Shown: one piece after another, positions 8,169 through 17,605 of the stretch
Numbering within the stretch: position 1 is the first letter of the stretch
How the letters are laid out: each line of letters starts with the position of its first letter
NCBI RefSeq assembly: GCF_041053055.1
Contig: NZ_CP163443.1
Location: 9,779,001-9,843,000 of the forward strand
Reading direction: 5' to 3'
Origin: Streptomyces sp. R41
GTDB lineage: Bacteria > Actinomycetota > Actinomycetes > Streptomycetales > Streptomycetaceae
Length of the DNA: 64,000 bases
Position numbers and translations under genes: made by a program
Notes under the pieces: generated by a model
Databases searched by the model: none
What the model was told of the DNA's origin: nothing
What the model saw: the letters and a program-made list of their open reading frames with translations, nothing else

Positions 8169-9251
8169 ATGACCGGCAAGACCACGCTGTTGGACCGCTA
8201 CCGCCTCGGCGATCTGGAGCTGCCCAACCGTGTCGTGATGGCGCCGATGACCCGGGTCCGGGCCGCGGCCGGGAGCCTCGCGACCCCGTCCATGGCGGTC
8301 TACTACGCCCAGCGGGCCACCGCCGGGCTGATTGTCACCGAGGGGGTGCAGCCCAGCCTGGTCGGGCAGTCCAACCCGGGCACCCCGGGGCTGTACACCG
8401 ACGAGCAGGTGGCAGTCTGGCGGCCCGTCACCGACGCCGTGCACGCCAACGGCGGGCGAATCTTCGCCCAGATCATGCACGGCGGCCGGGTCTCGCACCC
8501 CGACACCACCGGTCTGCAGCCGGTCGGACCGTCCGCCGTCGCCGCCGTGGGCGACGTGTTCACCCCGACCGGGCCGCAGCCCGCGCCGGTCCCTCGCGCA
8601 CTGGACCTCTCCGAGGTGCCCGAACAGGCCCGCTCGTACGCCGAGGCCGCCAGGCGCGCCGTCGACGCCGGGTTCGACGGCGTCGAACTGCATGGCGCGA
8701 ACGGCTACTTGATCTCACAGTTCCTGTCGTCCAACGCCAACCTGCGCACCGATTCCTACGGCGGCCCGATCGCCCACCGCATCCGCTTCGCCGTCGAGGC
8801 GGTCGCCGCCACGGTGGACGCCGTGGGCGCGGCCCGCACCGCGATCAGGCTCTCGCCCGGCACCACCTTCTGGGGCGTCGAGGAGACCGAGGTGCCGGAG
8901 CTGTACGCGGCCCTGCTCGCCGAACTCGCCCGCTTCGACCTCGCCTACGTACACCTGGAGGCGACGGCCGAGGAGGAGGTGCTGGTCGGGCTGCGCCGCG
9001 CGTGGCCGGGCAGCCTGATCATGAACCCGGTGCTCCCGATGGGCCCGAAGCAGACCGACCGGACCGCCGCCGACCACTGGCTCGGCCTGGGCGCGGATCT
9101 GATCAGCTTCGGCCGCGCCTTCATCGCCAACCCCGACCTGGTGGAACGGCTCCGCACCGGCCTGCCGGTCGCGCCCGCCGACCCGGCCACGTACTACCAG
9201 GGCGGCGACGCGGGCTATCTCACCTACCCCGCCTACCAGTACACCGCCTGA
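8169..9251 (+). CDS. Old Yellow Enzyme family ene-reductase
   Basis: 360 residues from the ATG at 8169 (GAAGGAG eight bases upstream). FMN-dependent NAD(P)H:flavin oxidoreductase of the TIM-barrel Old Yellow Enzyme family, which reduces activated C=C bonds of enones, nitroesters or quinone-like electrophiles. Visible motifs: LPNRVVMAPMTR (19-30), QIMHGGR (101-107), the substrate-binding His175/Asn178 pair in ELHGANGY, and SFGRAFIANPDLV near the C-terminus that contacts the FMN phosphate. It lies divergently from a MerR regulator and a broken monooxygenase gene follows 19 bp later, so the three probably formed a stress-response unit. Confidence 0.93.
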   Translation: MTGKTTLLDRYRLGDLELPNRVVMAPMTRVRAAAGSLATPSMAVYYAQRATAGLIVTEGVQPSLVGQSNPGTPGLYTDEQVAVWRPVTDAVHANGGRIFAQIMHGGRVSHPDTTGLQPVGPSAVAAVGDVFTPTGPQPAPVPRALDLSEVPEQARSYAEAARRAVDAGFDGVELHGANGYLISQFLSSNANLRTDSYGGPIAHRIRFAVEAVAATVDAVGAARTAIRLSPGTTFWGVEETEVPELYAALLAELARFDLAYVHLEATAEEEVLVGLRRAWPGSLIMNPVLPMGPKQTDRTAADHWLGLGADLISFGRAFIANPDLVERLRTGLPVAPADPATYYQGGDAGYLTYPAYQYTA

Positions 9252-9270
9252 CCGGATACGAGGGACAGCG

Positions 9271-9607
9271 ATGAATTCGCTGAACAAGCCCCAGGGCGAC
9301 GCCCGGACGGCCGTCATCATCGCCGGCCGGGTCATCGTCCCCGCCGAGGACGTCGAGACGTTCGTCGCCGAGGCATGGGCGACGTCGTACCCGCTCGCCG
9401 CGGCGAACCCGGGAACCTGCTGATCTCGTTCTGCGTGGAGGACGCGGCGAGCGGAACCGTCACGGTGCTCGAACAGTGGGCGTCCCAGGAGGCCCTCGAC
9501 CGGCACGTGGCCGCACCGGAGGTCACGGCGCTCCTCACCAAGTGGGGCCCCGCATACGCAATGAGGTGCGCAGGTTCGACGCCGACGAGAAGGACCCCTG
9601 GGCCTGA
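9271..9607 (+). pseudogene. Frameshifted antibiotic-biosynthesis monooxygenase-like (ABM) protein
   Basis: Starts MNSLNKPQGDARTAVIIAGR and continues in three different frames: VFVAEAWATSYPLAAANPG, then NLLISFCVEDAASGTVTVLEQW, then RRFDADEKDPWA and a stop. Restoring one base near 9415 and one near 9551 (inside a C-run) would give a single ORF of about 112 residues with the ABM/ferredoxin-like pattern (F-VED---G----EQW-S-EALDRH). It follows the ene-reductase closely. The two single-base lesions could be real or sequencing errors. Confidence 0.7.
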
Positions 9608-9784
9608 GCCGAGCCGGGTCAGGCGTGGGACCTGGCCGTCGCCGCGAACGCGTCGGCGGCCGCCGGCACATGCCGGGCGTATGGATCGGATGCAGGAACG
9701 GAGGCCGTCGCAGCACCCTGAACCCGCTTGCCAGACAGTCGTTGGACCCGCTTCTGGTGCGCGGGTTCGGGAGATTGGAAGTGC

Positions 9785-9905
9785 AGGGTCTGCTGTCCTC
9801 GGCCGCTACAGCTTGACCGCCTTCACTCCGGTCGGCGACCTGGGCCCGCTGCGCGACCCGGACGCGCCGGAGCCGGACGAGGACGACGATGGCGAGGAGG
9901 ACTGA
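9785..9905 (+). pseudogene. C-terminal fragment of a Tn3-family transposase
   Basis: Encodes LGRYSLTAFTPVGDLGPLRD followed by PDAPEPDEDDDGEED and a stop. A glycine-arginine-tyrosine strand followed by PLRDPDAPE and an acidic tail is how many streptomycete Tn3 transposases end. Nothing of the catalytic part remains. A second tail of the same type, on the opposite strand, is at about 20.4 kb. The rest of 9608-10017 holds no gene. Confidence 0.45.
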
Positions 9906-10017
9906 GAGGGCGGTACGTGAGCTGATATCCGTGTTCGGGGTCGACCCGGGGGAAAGATCGCTTACCAGCCCAACGACCACCAGGGACATCACGTTCCACC
10001 AACAAGATCACAACACA

Positions 10018-10365
10018 CTAGGCCCAGATGTATTCCTCAGCAATCGCGCCGTCGAGCCACTTGGCGACGGTTACCATCCGGCCTCCGCCTTCGAACTCGC
10101 CGACGACACACGTCCACGCCCCGGATCCAAAAGCGATCGGGTGGGATGTGATCTGAGGCGGGGTGCCGCCCGCTGATTCGACGTAGGCCTTCATGGCGTC
10201 GATGTGCTGCTCAATTCCGCGAGTCGGTGCTTGACCCTTCCAGTCCACCACTACGTCGTCGGTGTGGTGGTGGGCAAACACGCCGTGCCAGTCGGCGGTG
10301 TTCCATCCGATGAAGTCAAGATCATCCATACCCTTGAGGTTGCTTTCGATCTGGTCTTCTTGCAT
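10018..10365 (-). CDS. SnoaL-like (NTF2 fold) protein
   Basis: 115 residues; ATG at 10365 with AAAGGGG upstream. The pattern WNTADWHGVFAHHHTDDVVV, then GIEQHIDAMKAYV and GGGRMVTVAKWLDGAIAEEY, is that of SnoaL-like polyketide-cyclase/ester-hydrolase relatives. These use the NTF2 cone fold to bind small hydrophobic molecules. It has no operon partner. A catalytic role cannot be inferred. The protein is slightly shorter than most relatives but looks complete. Confidence 0.8.
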   Translation of the reverse strand: MQEDQIESNLKGMDDLDFIGWNTADWHGVFAHHHTDDVVVDWKGQAPTRGIEQHIDAMKAYVESAGGTPPQITSHPIAFGSGAWTCVVGEFEGGGRMVTVAKWLDGAIAEEYIWA

Positions 10366-10529
10366 GAGTCACCCCTTTCCTGGACGAACGAATCCCCCGG
10401 CCGGTGGCCGGAAACCCACCAAGAGGTCGGATCGCCTCCGCGTCGATGTCGATTTGAACACGCCGTTCCAGTCGGCGCCTGTCCGGAACAATCCAACGCC
10501 ACGTACCCCGAACGCCGAGATCAAGGTCG

Positions 10530-10855
10530 CTGGCGAGGACGGTGAGGGTCTTCTGGGTGCCGCGGAGCTTGTCGGCTTCCTCGTCGAGGGCGGCCAGGCG
10601 CGCGGTCAGTTCCTCAATGCGGGTCCGCAGGTCCTCGGTTCCGCCGGTGATCTCGCGTTCGCGGGCGTCGATTCGATCCAGGAACGGCGCTGAGCAGCTT
10701 GCGCGCCGCCGTCTTCGTCAGCCGCTTCTCAGCGGTCGCGGTCCGATCCCGGGGAGCGCGCGGCTCGATGCCGATGACCTTGACCGCCTTGGCGAACTCG
10801 GCGTCGAACCGCTCCTTGCCGAGCGTGCTGCCGAGTTCGCCGGTCCGCGTGCGCG
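10530..10855 (-). pseudogene. Degenerate coiled-coil protein remnant
   Basis: Two frames on the minus strand join into one plausible protein: GKERFDAEFAKAVKVIGIEP plus RAPRDRTATAEKRLTKTAAR, then, after a frameshift, DRIDAREREITGGTEDLRTR plus IEELTARLAALDEEADKLR, a clear coiled coil. Proteins with such a coil often accompany transposases in Streptomyces, but I cannot name the family. It is broken by at least one frameshift. Confidence 0.4.
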
Positions 10856-10861
10856 ACGAAT

Positions 10862-11455
10862 TCAGGTACGGGCGCGAGGGCGGCGTTCCTCCTCGGCATC
10901 GCTGCTCGCTGCGCCGGTCAGGATCGCGCTTGCGACAACGTCGAAGAGGCGATCGGCGCGTGGCGCTAGCGAGGGTTGATCGCCGAGCCAAGCAAGCGCC
11001 GCTACCAGCGCGAACAAATCGGCGCCATCAATGTCGGTCCGCGCCATGCCCGCAGCCTGGGCACGGGTGAGGAGCCGCGCACCGGCCGCGCGCAGGGTGA
11101 CGCACGAAGCGTGGAGTGCGGACTCGGTGTCCTCGATGGCGGCTGCCATCAGCACGGTCACGCCTCGATACTCAGTTGTCCACGCGACGCAGTCGCGTAG
11201 CCACGAAACGAGAGCATCGTCGGGCGAGCTGGACGTTTCGAGGGCGCTTGCCTGAGCGGTCAGCTCGTCGAAGCTTGTGCGGAGCAGGGCATCGAGCAGC
11301 GCCTCGCGCGTCGGGAAGTGACGCAGCAGTGTCGCGAGTCCGACATCGGCCCTGCGCGCGATGTCGCGCAGTGACACGTCGACGCCTTGCTCGGTGATGG
11401 CGGTGCCCGCTACTGCGAGCAGGTGGTCGCGGTTCTTCCTGGCGTCGGCCCGCAT
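10862..11455 (-). CDS. TetR-family transcriptional repressor
   Basis: 197 residues from the ATG at 11455 (AAGAGGGG upstream). The N-terminal DNA-binding domain reads RADARKNRDHLLAVAGTAIT, then VSLRDIARRADVGLATLLRHFPTREALLDALL (about 28-60). The rest is the ligand-binding C-terminal domain with SWLRDCVAWTTEYRGVTVLM. It is divergent from a quinone-reductase-like gene, and three operator-like units occupy the shared intergenic region. It probably represses both genes. Confidence 0.92.
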   Translation of the reverse strand: MRADARKNRDHLLAVAGTAITEQGVDVSLRDIARRADVGLATLLRHFPTREALLDALLRTSFDELTAQASALETSSSPDDALVSWLRDCVAWTTEYRGVTVLMAAAIEDTESALHASCVTLRAAGARLLTRAQAAGMARTDIDGADLFALVAALAWLGDQPSLAPRADRLFDVVASAILTGAASSDAEEERRPRART

Positions 11456-11469
11456 CTGCCCCTCTTGAC

Positions 11470-11534
11470 TATTCGGATCAGTGGTCCATATATTCGGATC
11501 AGTGGTCCATTTATGTGGATCGCTGATCCGAATA
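11470..11534. promoter_or_regulatory. Triple TetR-type operator
   Basis: Two identical 20-bp direct repeats, TATTCGGATCAGTGGTCCAT (11470-11489 and 11491-11510), are followed by an inverted copy containing GGATCGCTGATCCGAATA (11517-11534). Each unit is itself an imperfect palindrome (GGATC...GGTCC / GGATC...GATCC). The array lies between the divergent TetR and oxidoreductase genes and partly overlaps the likely promoters. Confidence 0.75.
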
Positions 11535-11566
11535 AGCTTATCCCGCAGCGCGGGCAGGAGAAAACG

Positions 11567-12577
11567 ATGCCGACACACACGATGAGGGCGGTCCGGCTCC
11601 ATGAGCACGGCGGCCCTGAAGTTCTGCGTTACGACGAGGTGCCGATTCCCGAGCCGGGGCCGGGTGAGGTGCTCGTTCGCGTGCACGCGGTCGGCATCAA
11701 CCCCCCCGACTGGTACCTGCGCGACGGGATGTCCAACCTGCCTCCGAAGACGAGGCCGAAGTTCAGCTTGCCCGTGATTCCGGGGACGGACCTGTCGGGC
11801 GTCGTCGAGGCCGTCGCCGCGGATGTGGACGGCCTCTCCGTCGGTGATGAAGTCTTCGGTCTCCTTCGCTTCCCCAGCTTCGATGGCAGCACATATGCCG
11901 AGTACGTGGCCGCGCCCGCGTCGGACCTCGCGCTCAAGCCGGCCGGCATCGATCACGTGCACGCCGCCGGGGCGCCTATGGCCGCGCTCACCGCGTGGCA
12001 GTTCCTGATCGAGCTCGGACACGATCACCCGTCGCCCTTCCAGGCGGCGCAGCATCGCCCGGTGCCACTCGACGCCAACGTGACGGTGCTCATCAACGGA
12101 GCCGCGGGCGGCGTGGGGCACTTCGCGCTACAGCTGGCGAAATGGAAAGGTGCACGTGTCATCGCGGTGGCATCGGGCGCGCATGAATCGTTCCTGATCG
12201 ACCTCGGCGCGGACGAGTTCATCGACTACACCAAGAGTCGACCCGAGGACCTCGTGCACGACGTCGACCTCGTTCTCGACACCGTCGGTGGCCCCGACAG
12301 CAGCCGCTTCCTGCGCACGCTCAAGCGCGGCGGCTCCCAGTTCCCCGTGTTCTTCGGCGAATTCGACGAAGAAGAGACCGCGAAGCTGGGCGTCACAGTC
12401 ACGGGCACCCAGGTCCGCTCGAACGGCGCGCAGCTTGCCGAACTGGGACGCCTCCTCGACGCGGGCACAGTCCGCGTCGCGATCGACAGCACCTTTGCGC
12501 TCGCGGATGCCCGAGCAGCGCACGAACGCGCCGCCCGAGGGCACATCCAGGGAAAGATCGTGCTTACGGTCGCTTAG
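11567..12577 (+). CDS. Zinc-independent quinone oxidoreductase-like NADP-dependent oxidoreductase
   Basis: 336 residues from the ATG at 11567 (AGGAG seven bases upstream). Medium-chain dehydrogenase/reductase fold: N-terminal GroES-like domain with GPEVLRYDEVPIPEPGPGEVLV, PGTDLSGVVEAV and SVGDEVFG. The cofactor-binding AAGGVG is at 179-184 in NGAAGGVGHFALQLAKWKGA, with DEFIDYTKS and LDTVGG after it. The catalytic-zinc Cys/His set is absent, as in quinone oxidoreductases. It is controlled by the divergent TetR and is probably a detoxifying reductase of quinones or enals. Confidence 0.92.
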   Translation: MPTHTMRAVRLHEHGGPEVLRYDEVPIPEPGPGEVLVRVHAVGINPPDWYLRDGMSNLPPKTRPKFSLPVIPGTDLSGVVEAVAADVDGLSVGDEVFGLLRFPSFDGSTYAEYVAAPASDLALKPAGIDHVHAAGAPMAALTAWQFLIELGHDHPSPFQAAQHRPVPLDANVTVLINGAAGGVGHFALQLAKWKGARVIAVASGAHESFLIDLGADEFIDYTKSRPEDLVHDVDLVLDTVGGPDSSRFLRTLKRGGSQFPVFFGEFDEEETAKLGVTVTGTQVRSNGAQLAELGRLLDAGTVRVAIDSTFALADARAAHERAARGHIQGKIVLTVA

Positions 12578-12600
12578 GAACGAGCCGTTTCGCCGACGCG

Positions 12601-12836
12601 TTGGCGCTCCTCCGCGGGGCACCGGTGGCCATCGAGACGCCGATGCGGAGAGATTGGGGCGCGTCTGGGGACCAGGCGGCCGCGATACTCGCTGCGGCGA
12701 ACCGGGCGGACCCGTGCGGTCGGCTCGGTTCGCCGCAGGAGATCGCCGAGACGGTCGCATTCCTGATGCTGGCGGAGCCGCGTCTATCACCGGCCAGCAC
12801 ATCACTGTCGCCAGCGGCGGCGGTCCGGCGTCCTGA
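12601..12836 (+). pseudogene. C-terminal fragment of an SDR oxidoreductase
   Basis: IETPMRRDWGASGDQAAAIL, then RLGSPQEIAETVAFLMLAEP, is the C-terminal half of a classical SDR. After a frameshift near 12775 it ends SITGQHITVASGGGPAS, the usual TG---V-GG end. The Rossmann and catalytic parts are missing. Confidence 0.75.
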
Positions 12837-12874
12837 CGGTGGAGCAGTCGGTCGCGACGACGGCGGTGATGGTG

Positions 12875-13080
12875 TCACCTGGGCAGCTTCGTGGTCCGTT
12901 CGGGGTGGGCGGCGGCGATGTAGCGCATGGCGGTGCCGACGCTGATTCCGAACAACCGCATCGGCCGTAGAGGGCCCGCAGAGGTGAAGGCTTCGTCGAG
13001 GATGCGGTCCTCGCGCTGTTGCCGCAGCGATAGCCCCAGTGAAGGGAAGTCGTTTTCGGCATGGTGACGTCGACGGTCGG
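12875..13080 (-). pseudogene. C-terminal fragment of a tyrosine-type integrase-like protein
   Basis: The minus strand encodes LRQQREDRILDEAFTSAGPL, then RPMRLFGISVGTAMRYIAAA and HPERTTKLPR with a stop. The same tail type (DP-HL-RLFGI----A-KYV-AAHP) ends a longer integrase fragment at 60.5-61.0 kb and a short scrap at 33.4 kb. No catalytic residues remain here. Confidence 0.5.
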
Positions 13081-13435
13081 GTGGTGGGGGTCCATCGCGG
13101 GCTGCTGGCTGACCAGCAGGTGGGGCGCTGTCATGGACTGCCTTCGCACAACGGTCGCGGCTCTGCAGCCAGGGCCGGCCGGCGTCGAATGCACGGGAAG
13201 GCATGACAGCGCCGTCTCCGCAGCTGCCGGGCGCGCGTATCGCGCGGCCAGCAGGCGTGCTGCGCTGCGTGCCTCCCAAGCACTGGCACCGACCCCAACC
13301 CGGATGACCATGGACATCGCGGGGGCCTGCGCAGAAGGTGAGCGCGGAGGATCAGGTCCGGTCTGACCCGTCGGACCTGAGCCGGTCGGCCGGTCCGGGG
13401 AGGCCCGGGGCTCCTTTCCCGGGCATGGTGGAAGG
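13081..13435. other. Spacer without recognisable gene
   Basis: Upstream of the integrase scrap and of the DMT transporter. I see only short, poorly supported reading frames on both strands. Confidence 0.4.
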
Positions 13436-14293
13436 GTGATCGTGCTGGCCGTACTGTTCGCCCTCTTGGGGGCTGCAAGTAATGCGATGGGTACGGCCTT
13501 CCAGCGCAAGGCGGCTGCCGACGTGGCGAGCGGCGGCGGCCTGCGACTCCTGCTCGAACTGGCCCGACGGCCGTCCTGGCTGATCGGCATCACCGGCGTC
13601 GTCGGGGCCGCGGTCTTCCAGGCCCTGGCCCTGGTGAACGGGCCGCTGGCCCTGGTGCAGCCCCTGTTCATCCTGGAACTGCCTTTCGCCCTGCTGATCG
13701 TCATCCCGCTGCTGCACCGGCGTCTGCCGCGGGCCGGCTGGTGGGCTGTCGGCGGTGTGGTCGCCGGCCTCGGCCTGGTCCTCGGCTCGGCAGCCCCCTC
13801 GGGAGCACGTGACCATGCGTCGATGGAGCGATGGATCCCCGTACTGTCGGTCTGCCTGGGAGCCGTGGGAGGCGCGATCGCCGTCGCCCGCCCGGGGCGC
13901 CCGCCGCTGTTCCGGGCCGCCGTGCTGGGATCGGCGTCGGCCATCAGCAACGCTTTGACCGCCGCGCTCCTGAAATCGGCCACGGGCACGCTGGCCGACC
14001 ACGGCTTGTACGCCTTCCTCACCACGTGGCACACCTATGGATTCGCGGTGACCGGCGTCACCGCCGTCCTATTGCTGGAGAACGCGTTGCAGGCCGGCCC
14101 GCTGGCGGCTTCGCAGCCCGCCCTGACCATCGGCGACGCGACGGTCAGTCTCTTTCTGGGCATCGTCCTCTTCGAGGAGAGCATCCGCACCGGCTGGTGG
14201 CTGCTCCCGGAAGCGATCGGGGTCGGACTGATCCTGTGGGGTGTCCTCCGGCTGACCCATGTGGTGCCTCACATCGGCGGTGTCGCCCACTGA
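13436..14293 (+). CDS. DMT-superfamily (EamA-like) membrane transporter
   Basis: 285 residues starting at a GTG (13436); a second GTG at 13442 has GGAAGG at better spacing and could be the true start. About nine to ten hydrophobic helices alternate with short loops: LAVLFALLGAASNAMGTAFQ, the VVGAAVFQALALVNGPLALV region, then LGIVLFEESIRTGWWLLPEA. The early sequence ASNAMGTAFQRKAA is typical of streptomycete DMT transporters related to EamA. It probably exports or imports a small metabolite; the substrate is unknown. It is followed by non-coding DNA and stands alone. Confidence 0.85.
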   Translation: MIVLAVLFALLGAASNAMGTAFQRKAAADVASGGGLRLLLELARRPSWLIGITGVVGAAVFQALALVNGPLALVQPLFILELPFALLIVIPLLHRRLPRAGWWAVGGVVAGLGLVLGSAAPSGARDHASMERWIPVLSVCLGAVGGAIAVARPGRPPLFRAAVLGSASAISNALTAALLKSATGTLADHGLYAFLTTWHTYGFAVTGVTAVLLLENALQAGPLAASQPALTIGDATVSLFLGIVLFEESIRTGWWLLPEAIGVGLILWGVLRLTHVVPHIGGVAH

Positions 14294-14711
14294 CCGACGG
14301 CCGGCAGGGACAGGCGGGCCGCGCAGCACGGCCGGTCCGCGGTCCGCCGCGGTGACGGTGGTCGGCACGACCTGGCCGGAGCCAAGGCCGGCAGCACGGC
14401 GCGCCGGCGACCGCCGTCGGATGCGGCGTGGGGTGCGTCAGGCGACCGCGGGGTCGAGCAGTCCTGTACGCCCTCTCCCGCCAACCGAACTGGTGAAGGG
14501 ACCCGCAAGGCATTGCTGGCGTGTTCTCGCAGCTCACGCGGCCAGATCAACGCCGAGGGAGTGGACGAGGGCGGGCGCCTGCACGGTGACCAGCACGGCG
14601 AGAGCGGCGCCGGTCACGACGAGCAGCGAGGATGGATGCCCGGCACCCGGGCAGTGATGTGCGTCCGTGTCCGGCCAGGGGCACCGGCCCGGCTCGCGGA
14701 GGGAGACAGGC
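14294..14711. other. Intergenic region with only weak small frames
   Basis: A minus-strand frame ending SLLVVTGAALAVLVTVQAPA then LVHSLGVDLAA (stop at 14534) looks like one membrane-spanning segment. It has no convincing start or ribosome site, so I do not call it. GGAGGGAGA near 14698-14706 serves the next gene. Confidence 0.4.
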
Positions 14712-15218
14712 GTGGAGCAGCTGACCGGAATCGAGGAACAGGTCGCACTGGTGGACGCCGCAGCGCGGCTCATCGCTGAGCGGCCGGTAGACGTTACTGA
14801 CCCCAACTGGCAGGCGACAATGCGGCAGAGGCCTGCCCCGCTGGACGAGGCGGGGGTCCGTGATCAAGCCGAATCAGCACTGCGATCCGTGATCGCGGTC
14901 TACGAGTACGGAGACGAGGCGCTTCGCGCCGCCATTCGCGCGCTCTTTTCCCGCTACACCTCCTTCCGCTGGGCGGCGCATCTGCCCGTTGAGGCCACAG
15001 CCGAGGGATTACGGATGCGCGTTCTGCACATGTCCGCCGTCGACCAGGGCGCCGATACACGTGATGAGCTGGTTGCACTGCACTGCGTGTGCGCGCAGGC
15101 TCAGGAGGCGGGGATCGACATCCGGCCGATCCTGCGAGAGGTTGCGGAACTGTCCAGCCGGGACGACAAGTACGGCATGGGGTCGATGCGGGACATCCTC
15201 CTCCGCGCAGCGCGATGA
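14712..15218 (+). CDS. Conserved-looking hypothetical protein
   Basis: 168 residues from a GTG with GGAGGGAGACAGG upstream. Mostly helical and soluble: EEQVALVDAAARLIAERPVD, then ALRSVIAVYEYGDEALRAAI, and a C-terminal RDDKYGMGSMRDILLRAA. Codon use is strongly coding and there are no membrane segments or known catalytic motifs. I do not recognise the family. The 3' flank is a decayed stretch of about 1 kb. Confidence 0.65.
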   Translation: MEQLTGIEEQVALVDAAARLIAERPVDVTDPNWQATMRQRPAPLDEAGVRDQAESALRSVIAVYEYGDEALRAAIRALFSRYTSFRWAAHLPVEATAEGLRMRVLHMSAVDQGADTRDELVALHCVCAQAQEAGIDIRPILREVAELSSRDDKYGMGSMRDILLRAAR

Positions 15219-16211
15219 CGCGCTCTCGCAGCCGTACCGACCAGTCCTGTTGGGACCCACGCCGTGGTGAGGACACCAAGGAAGCGCAGCAGCGACGGGG
15301 CTGTGCCAGCAGCTCGTAGGCCTCCTCACCCAGCCGGCTGAGGAACGCCGCCTGCACAACGAGCAGCACTGGCCGCCCCTGGACGGAGCCGGCCGATGCG
15401 AAACGGGCCTCGTCCGGGGGGAGTTCTCACAGTTGCTGTGACTGGGATGGGTCTTGCTTCGCGGCGGCGTGATCTTGCACGCTCATGGAGCCCGCGAAAG
15501 GTGTCGAGGAGGATCGTGTGCCGACTGAAGCCAGCCGACATCCTGGCACCGCCCGGGGCGGTCGCTGACCGCGTTGCACGATGGGAGGCGATCCTCGACA
15601 CGTCGGTGTCGGCGAAGCCGGAGTATGAACTCATGGTCCCGCTCGAGCAGGACGCGGGAGTGACCGCCGGTTCTCCAGCCGGGCGCCGAGCACTTCTACG
15701 ATCAGATCGCCTGGTTCACCAAGGGCCAACAGCAACGCCCCGTCCCGGGGAGAATGACTCTGTCAGCGAGAAGGCCCTCCGGAACCCTGCAGATGCCTTC
15801 GCATGCCGATTCCCCCGCCAGTGGGCAAGGTTGTGCGGATGGTCAGGATGTCGGGGTGGCACTCGTACCCGGCCTGGCAGCAACTCGGCGTCTGCGGCTA
15901 CGGCATCGCCCGCAGGCCCGTGTACATCAGGGGCCTTGTGGACGTCGCTCCGCGCGCAGGCAGTTGCCTTCGGCGGAGTCTGGTGACTGGAGGCCGGGGT
16001 CTGAGAGCAGTAAGGGCTGCGCCACCGATGGTGTATCTCCGTCGGCTCTGCTGCCCGCGCCACAGCGGTAGGTCCCCAGCTGGTGGCTGGAGCTCGACGC
16101 ACGAACCTGCCGTGCTCAGTATGACCGGACCCCCACTCGGGGCGGTCCGACATCGGCTGCCCCGGTCGAGGTCGCGTTGTCGCGAGCCCCCTGCGCGGTT
16201 AGCCTGCGGGG
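15219..16211. other. Decayed 1-kb region without an intact gene
   Basis: Several short plus-strand stretches look once-coding (PADILAPPGAVADRVARWEA at about 15.53 kb; QPGAEHFYDQIAWFTKGQQQ at about 15.68 kb; RMSGWHSYPAWQQLGVCGYG at about 15.85 kb). Frames are interrupted and no family is recognisable. Confidence 0.4.
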
Positions 16212-16991
16212 ATGGAGATCCGGGTGGGCCAGGTGGTGGTCCACTACGTGGAGCACGGGACCGGTCGACCCGTGCTGGTACTCCACGGCGCCGGCGTCGA
16301 CCACCGCGAGGCCGAGGCTTGCTTCGAGCTCGTTTTCGACGGCGTTGCGGGGCTGCGGCGGATCTATCCTGACCTCCCTGGAATGGGCCGGACAATCGCT
16401 CCCGAAACGCTGCGCAGCGCCGACGACGTCCTCGACACGCTGCTCGACTTCGCCGACGAGGTCATCGGCGGGACCGCGCACCTCCTCATCGGTCACTCGG
16501 CGGGCGCGTACTACGCGCAGGCGATGGCCGCGAGGCGCCCGGCGCAGGTCGCTGGTCTGGCGCTCGTCTGTCCGTTGTTGCCAGGACTGCGCGATGTCCC
16601 AGAGCACCGCGTCGTCGCCGGATCGGGTGAGATCGGTGACGACGTCTTCCGGAGCTATTTCGTGATCCAAACCCCGGAGATGCTCGACCGGTACGAGCGT
16701 TACGTCGCCCCGGCCGCCGCGCTCGTCGATCAGGCAGCGCTCGAGCGAATCGGCGAACGGTGGGCGCTCACCCCCGATCACGCGCCGGCTTACGCGGGTC
16801 CGACAGTGGTCGTGGCGGGGCGGCTGGACTCGACGGTCGGGTATGCCGCCGCTACCGACCTCGTCGACCACTACGCGCACGCCTCGCTCGCCGTGGTCGA
16901 CGACGCCGGACATGCCCTACCCCACGAGCAACCGGAAATCCTGCGCGCCCTCCTCGCTGAGTGGCTTGCGCGCGTCGACCGCTCGAGCTGA
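16212..16991 (+). CDS. Alpha/beta-hydrolase
   Basis: 259 residues. VLVLHGAGVDHRE carries the oxyanion HG motif, IGHSAGAYYA the nucleophile (Ser96 in GHSAG). TVVVAGRLDSTVGY supplies the probable acid and DDAGHALPHEQPE the catalytic His. The order and spacing are those of the classical alpha/beta-hydrolase (PF00561) family, for example esterases, C-C hydrolases and lactonases. The start ATG has only a weak ribosome site (GCGGGG). No operon partner; substrate unknown. Confidence 0.88.
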   Translation: MEIRVGQVVVHYVEHGTGRPVLVLHGAGVDHREAEACFELVFDGVAGLRRIYPDLPGMGRTIAPETLRSADDVLDTLLDFADEVIGGTAHLLIGHSAGAYYAQAMAARRPAQVAGLALVCPLLPGLRDVPEHRVVAGSGEIGDDVFRSYFVIQTPEMLDRYERYVAPAAALVDQAALERIGERWALTPDHAPAYAGPTVVVAGRLDSTVGYAAATDLVDHYAHASLAVVDDAGHALPHEQPEILRALLAEWLARVDRSS

Positions 16992-17329
16992 CCCGAAACA
17001 GGCTCGGCCCGGATCAGCATGGTTCCGAGTTGAGCGCGGGTGGAATGCAGGGCCAGGCCCCGTGTGGCCATGGGGTCAGCGCACGGTCACCAACCCGCCT
17101 CCGGCGTACGGGACGTCTGGCCGGCCGTGCAGGCCGAGGCGCCGGCCGCGGATCGTCCGCCGCCTGGCCCGGCCTCACCGCCAGACCGATGCGCCGCCGG
17201 CCAACCCCGCAGCCGCCTGTAGGTCACGCTGCTGTCGTCGTTCCGAACGACGAGGGACGCGCGGGTGCGCACGCCCCTGCGCACAGGAGCGGGGGCCTGC
17301 CGGTGAGTCAGCTTGTGAAGAGGAAGTAC

Positions 17330-17605
17330 TTCCAGCCGCCGTGCGTCATCGAGTTCAGGCGTCAGTGTCGGCGTGGCGCGCGAGACGTCGACGGTGTCGG
17401 CCGCGGTCGCCGCGGTGTGCGACGCGTCGCGCGCGTAGGTCACCGTGTACTTCACCGTGCCGCCGCCGGGCGGAGTGTCCGTGAAGGAGAACTTGCCGCC
17501 GGCGCCGAGGGACTTGGTGCCGAGCGACTTGCCGTTCGGCGAGTCCATGTCGGTGCGGGTGACAGTGAGCGGGGTCCCGGCGGCCGGCGCGAGGGTCGAG
17601 GTCAG
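17330..17605 (-). pseudogene. Fragment of an Ig-like-repeat exported protein
   Basis: The minus strand reads TPLTVTRTDMDSPNGKSLGT, then GGKFSFTDTPPGGGTVKYTV, then TYARDASHTAATAADTVDVS. This is one bacterial Ig-like (Big_3/Ig_5 type) unit found as tandem repeats in large secreted streptomycete proteins. Neither end of the gene is present. The stretch 16992-17330 has no recognisable gene. Confidence 0.65.
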
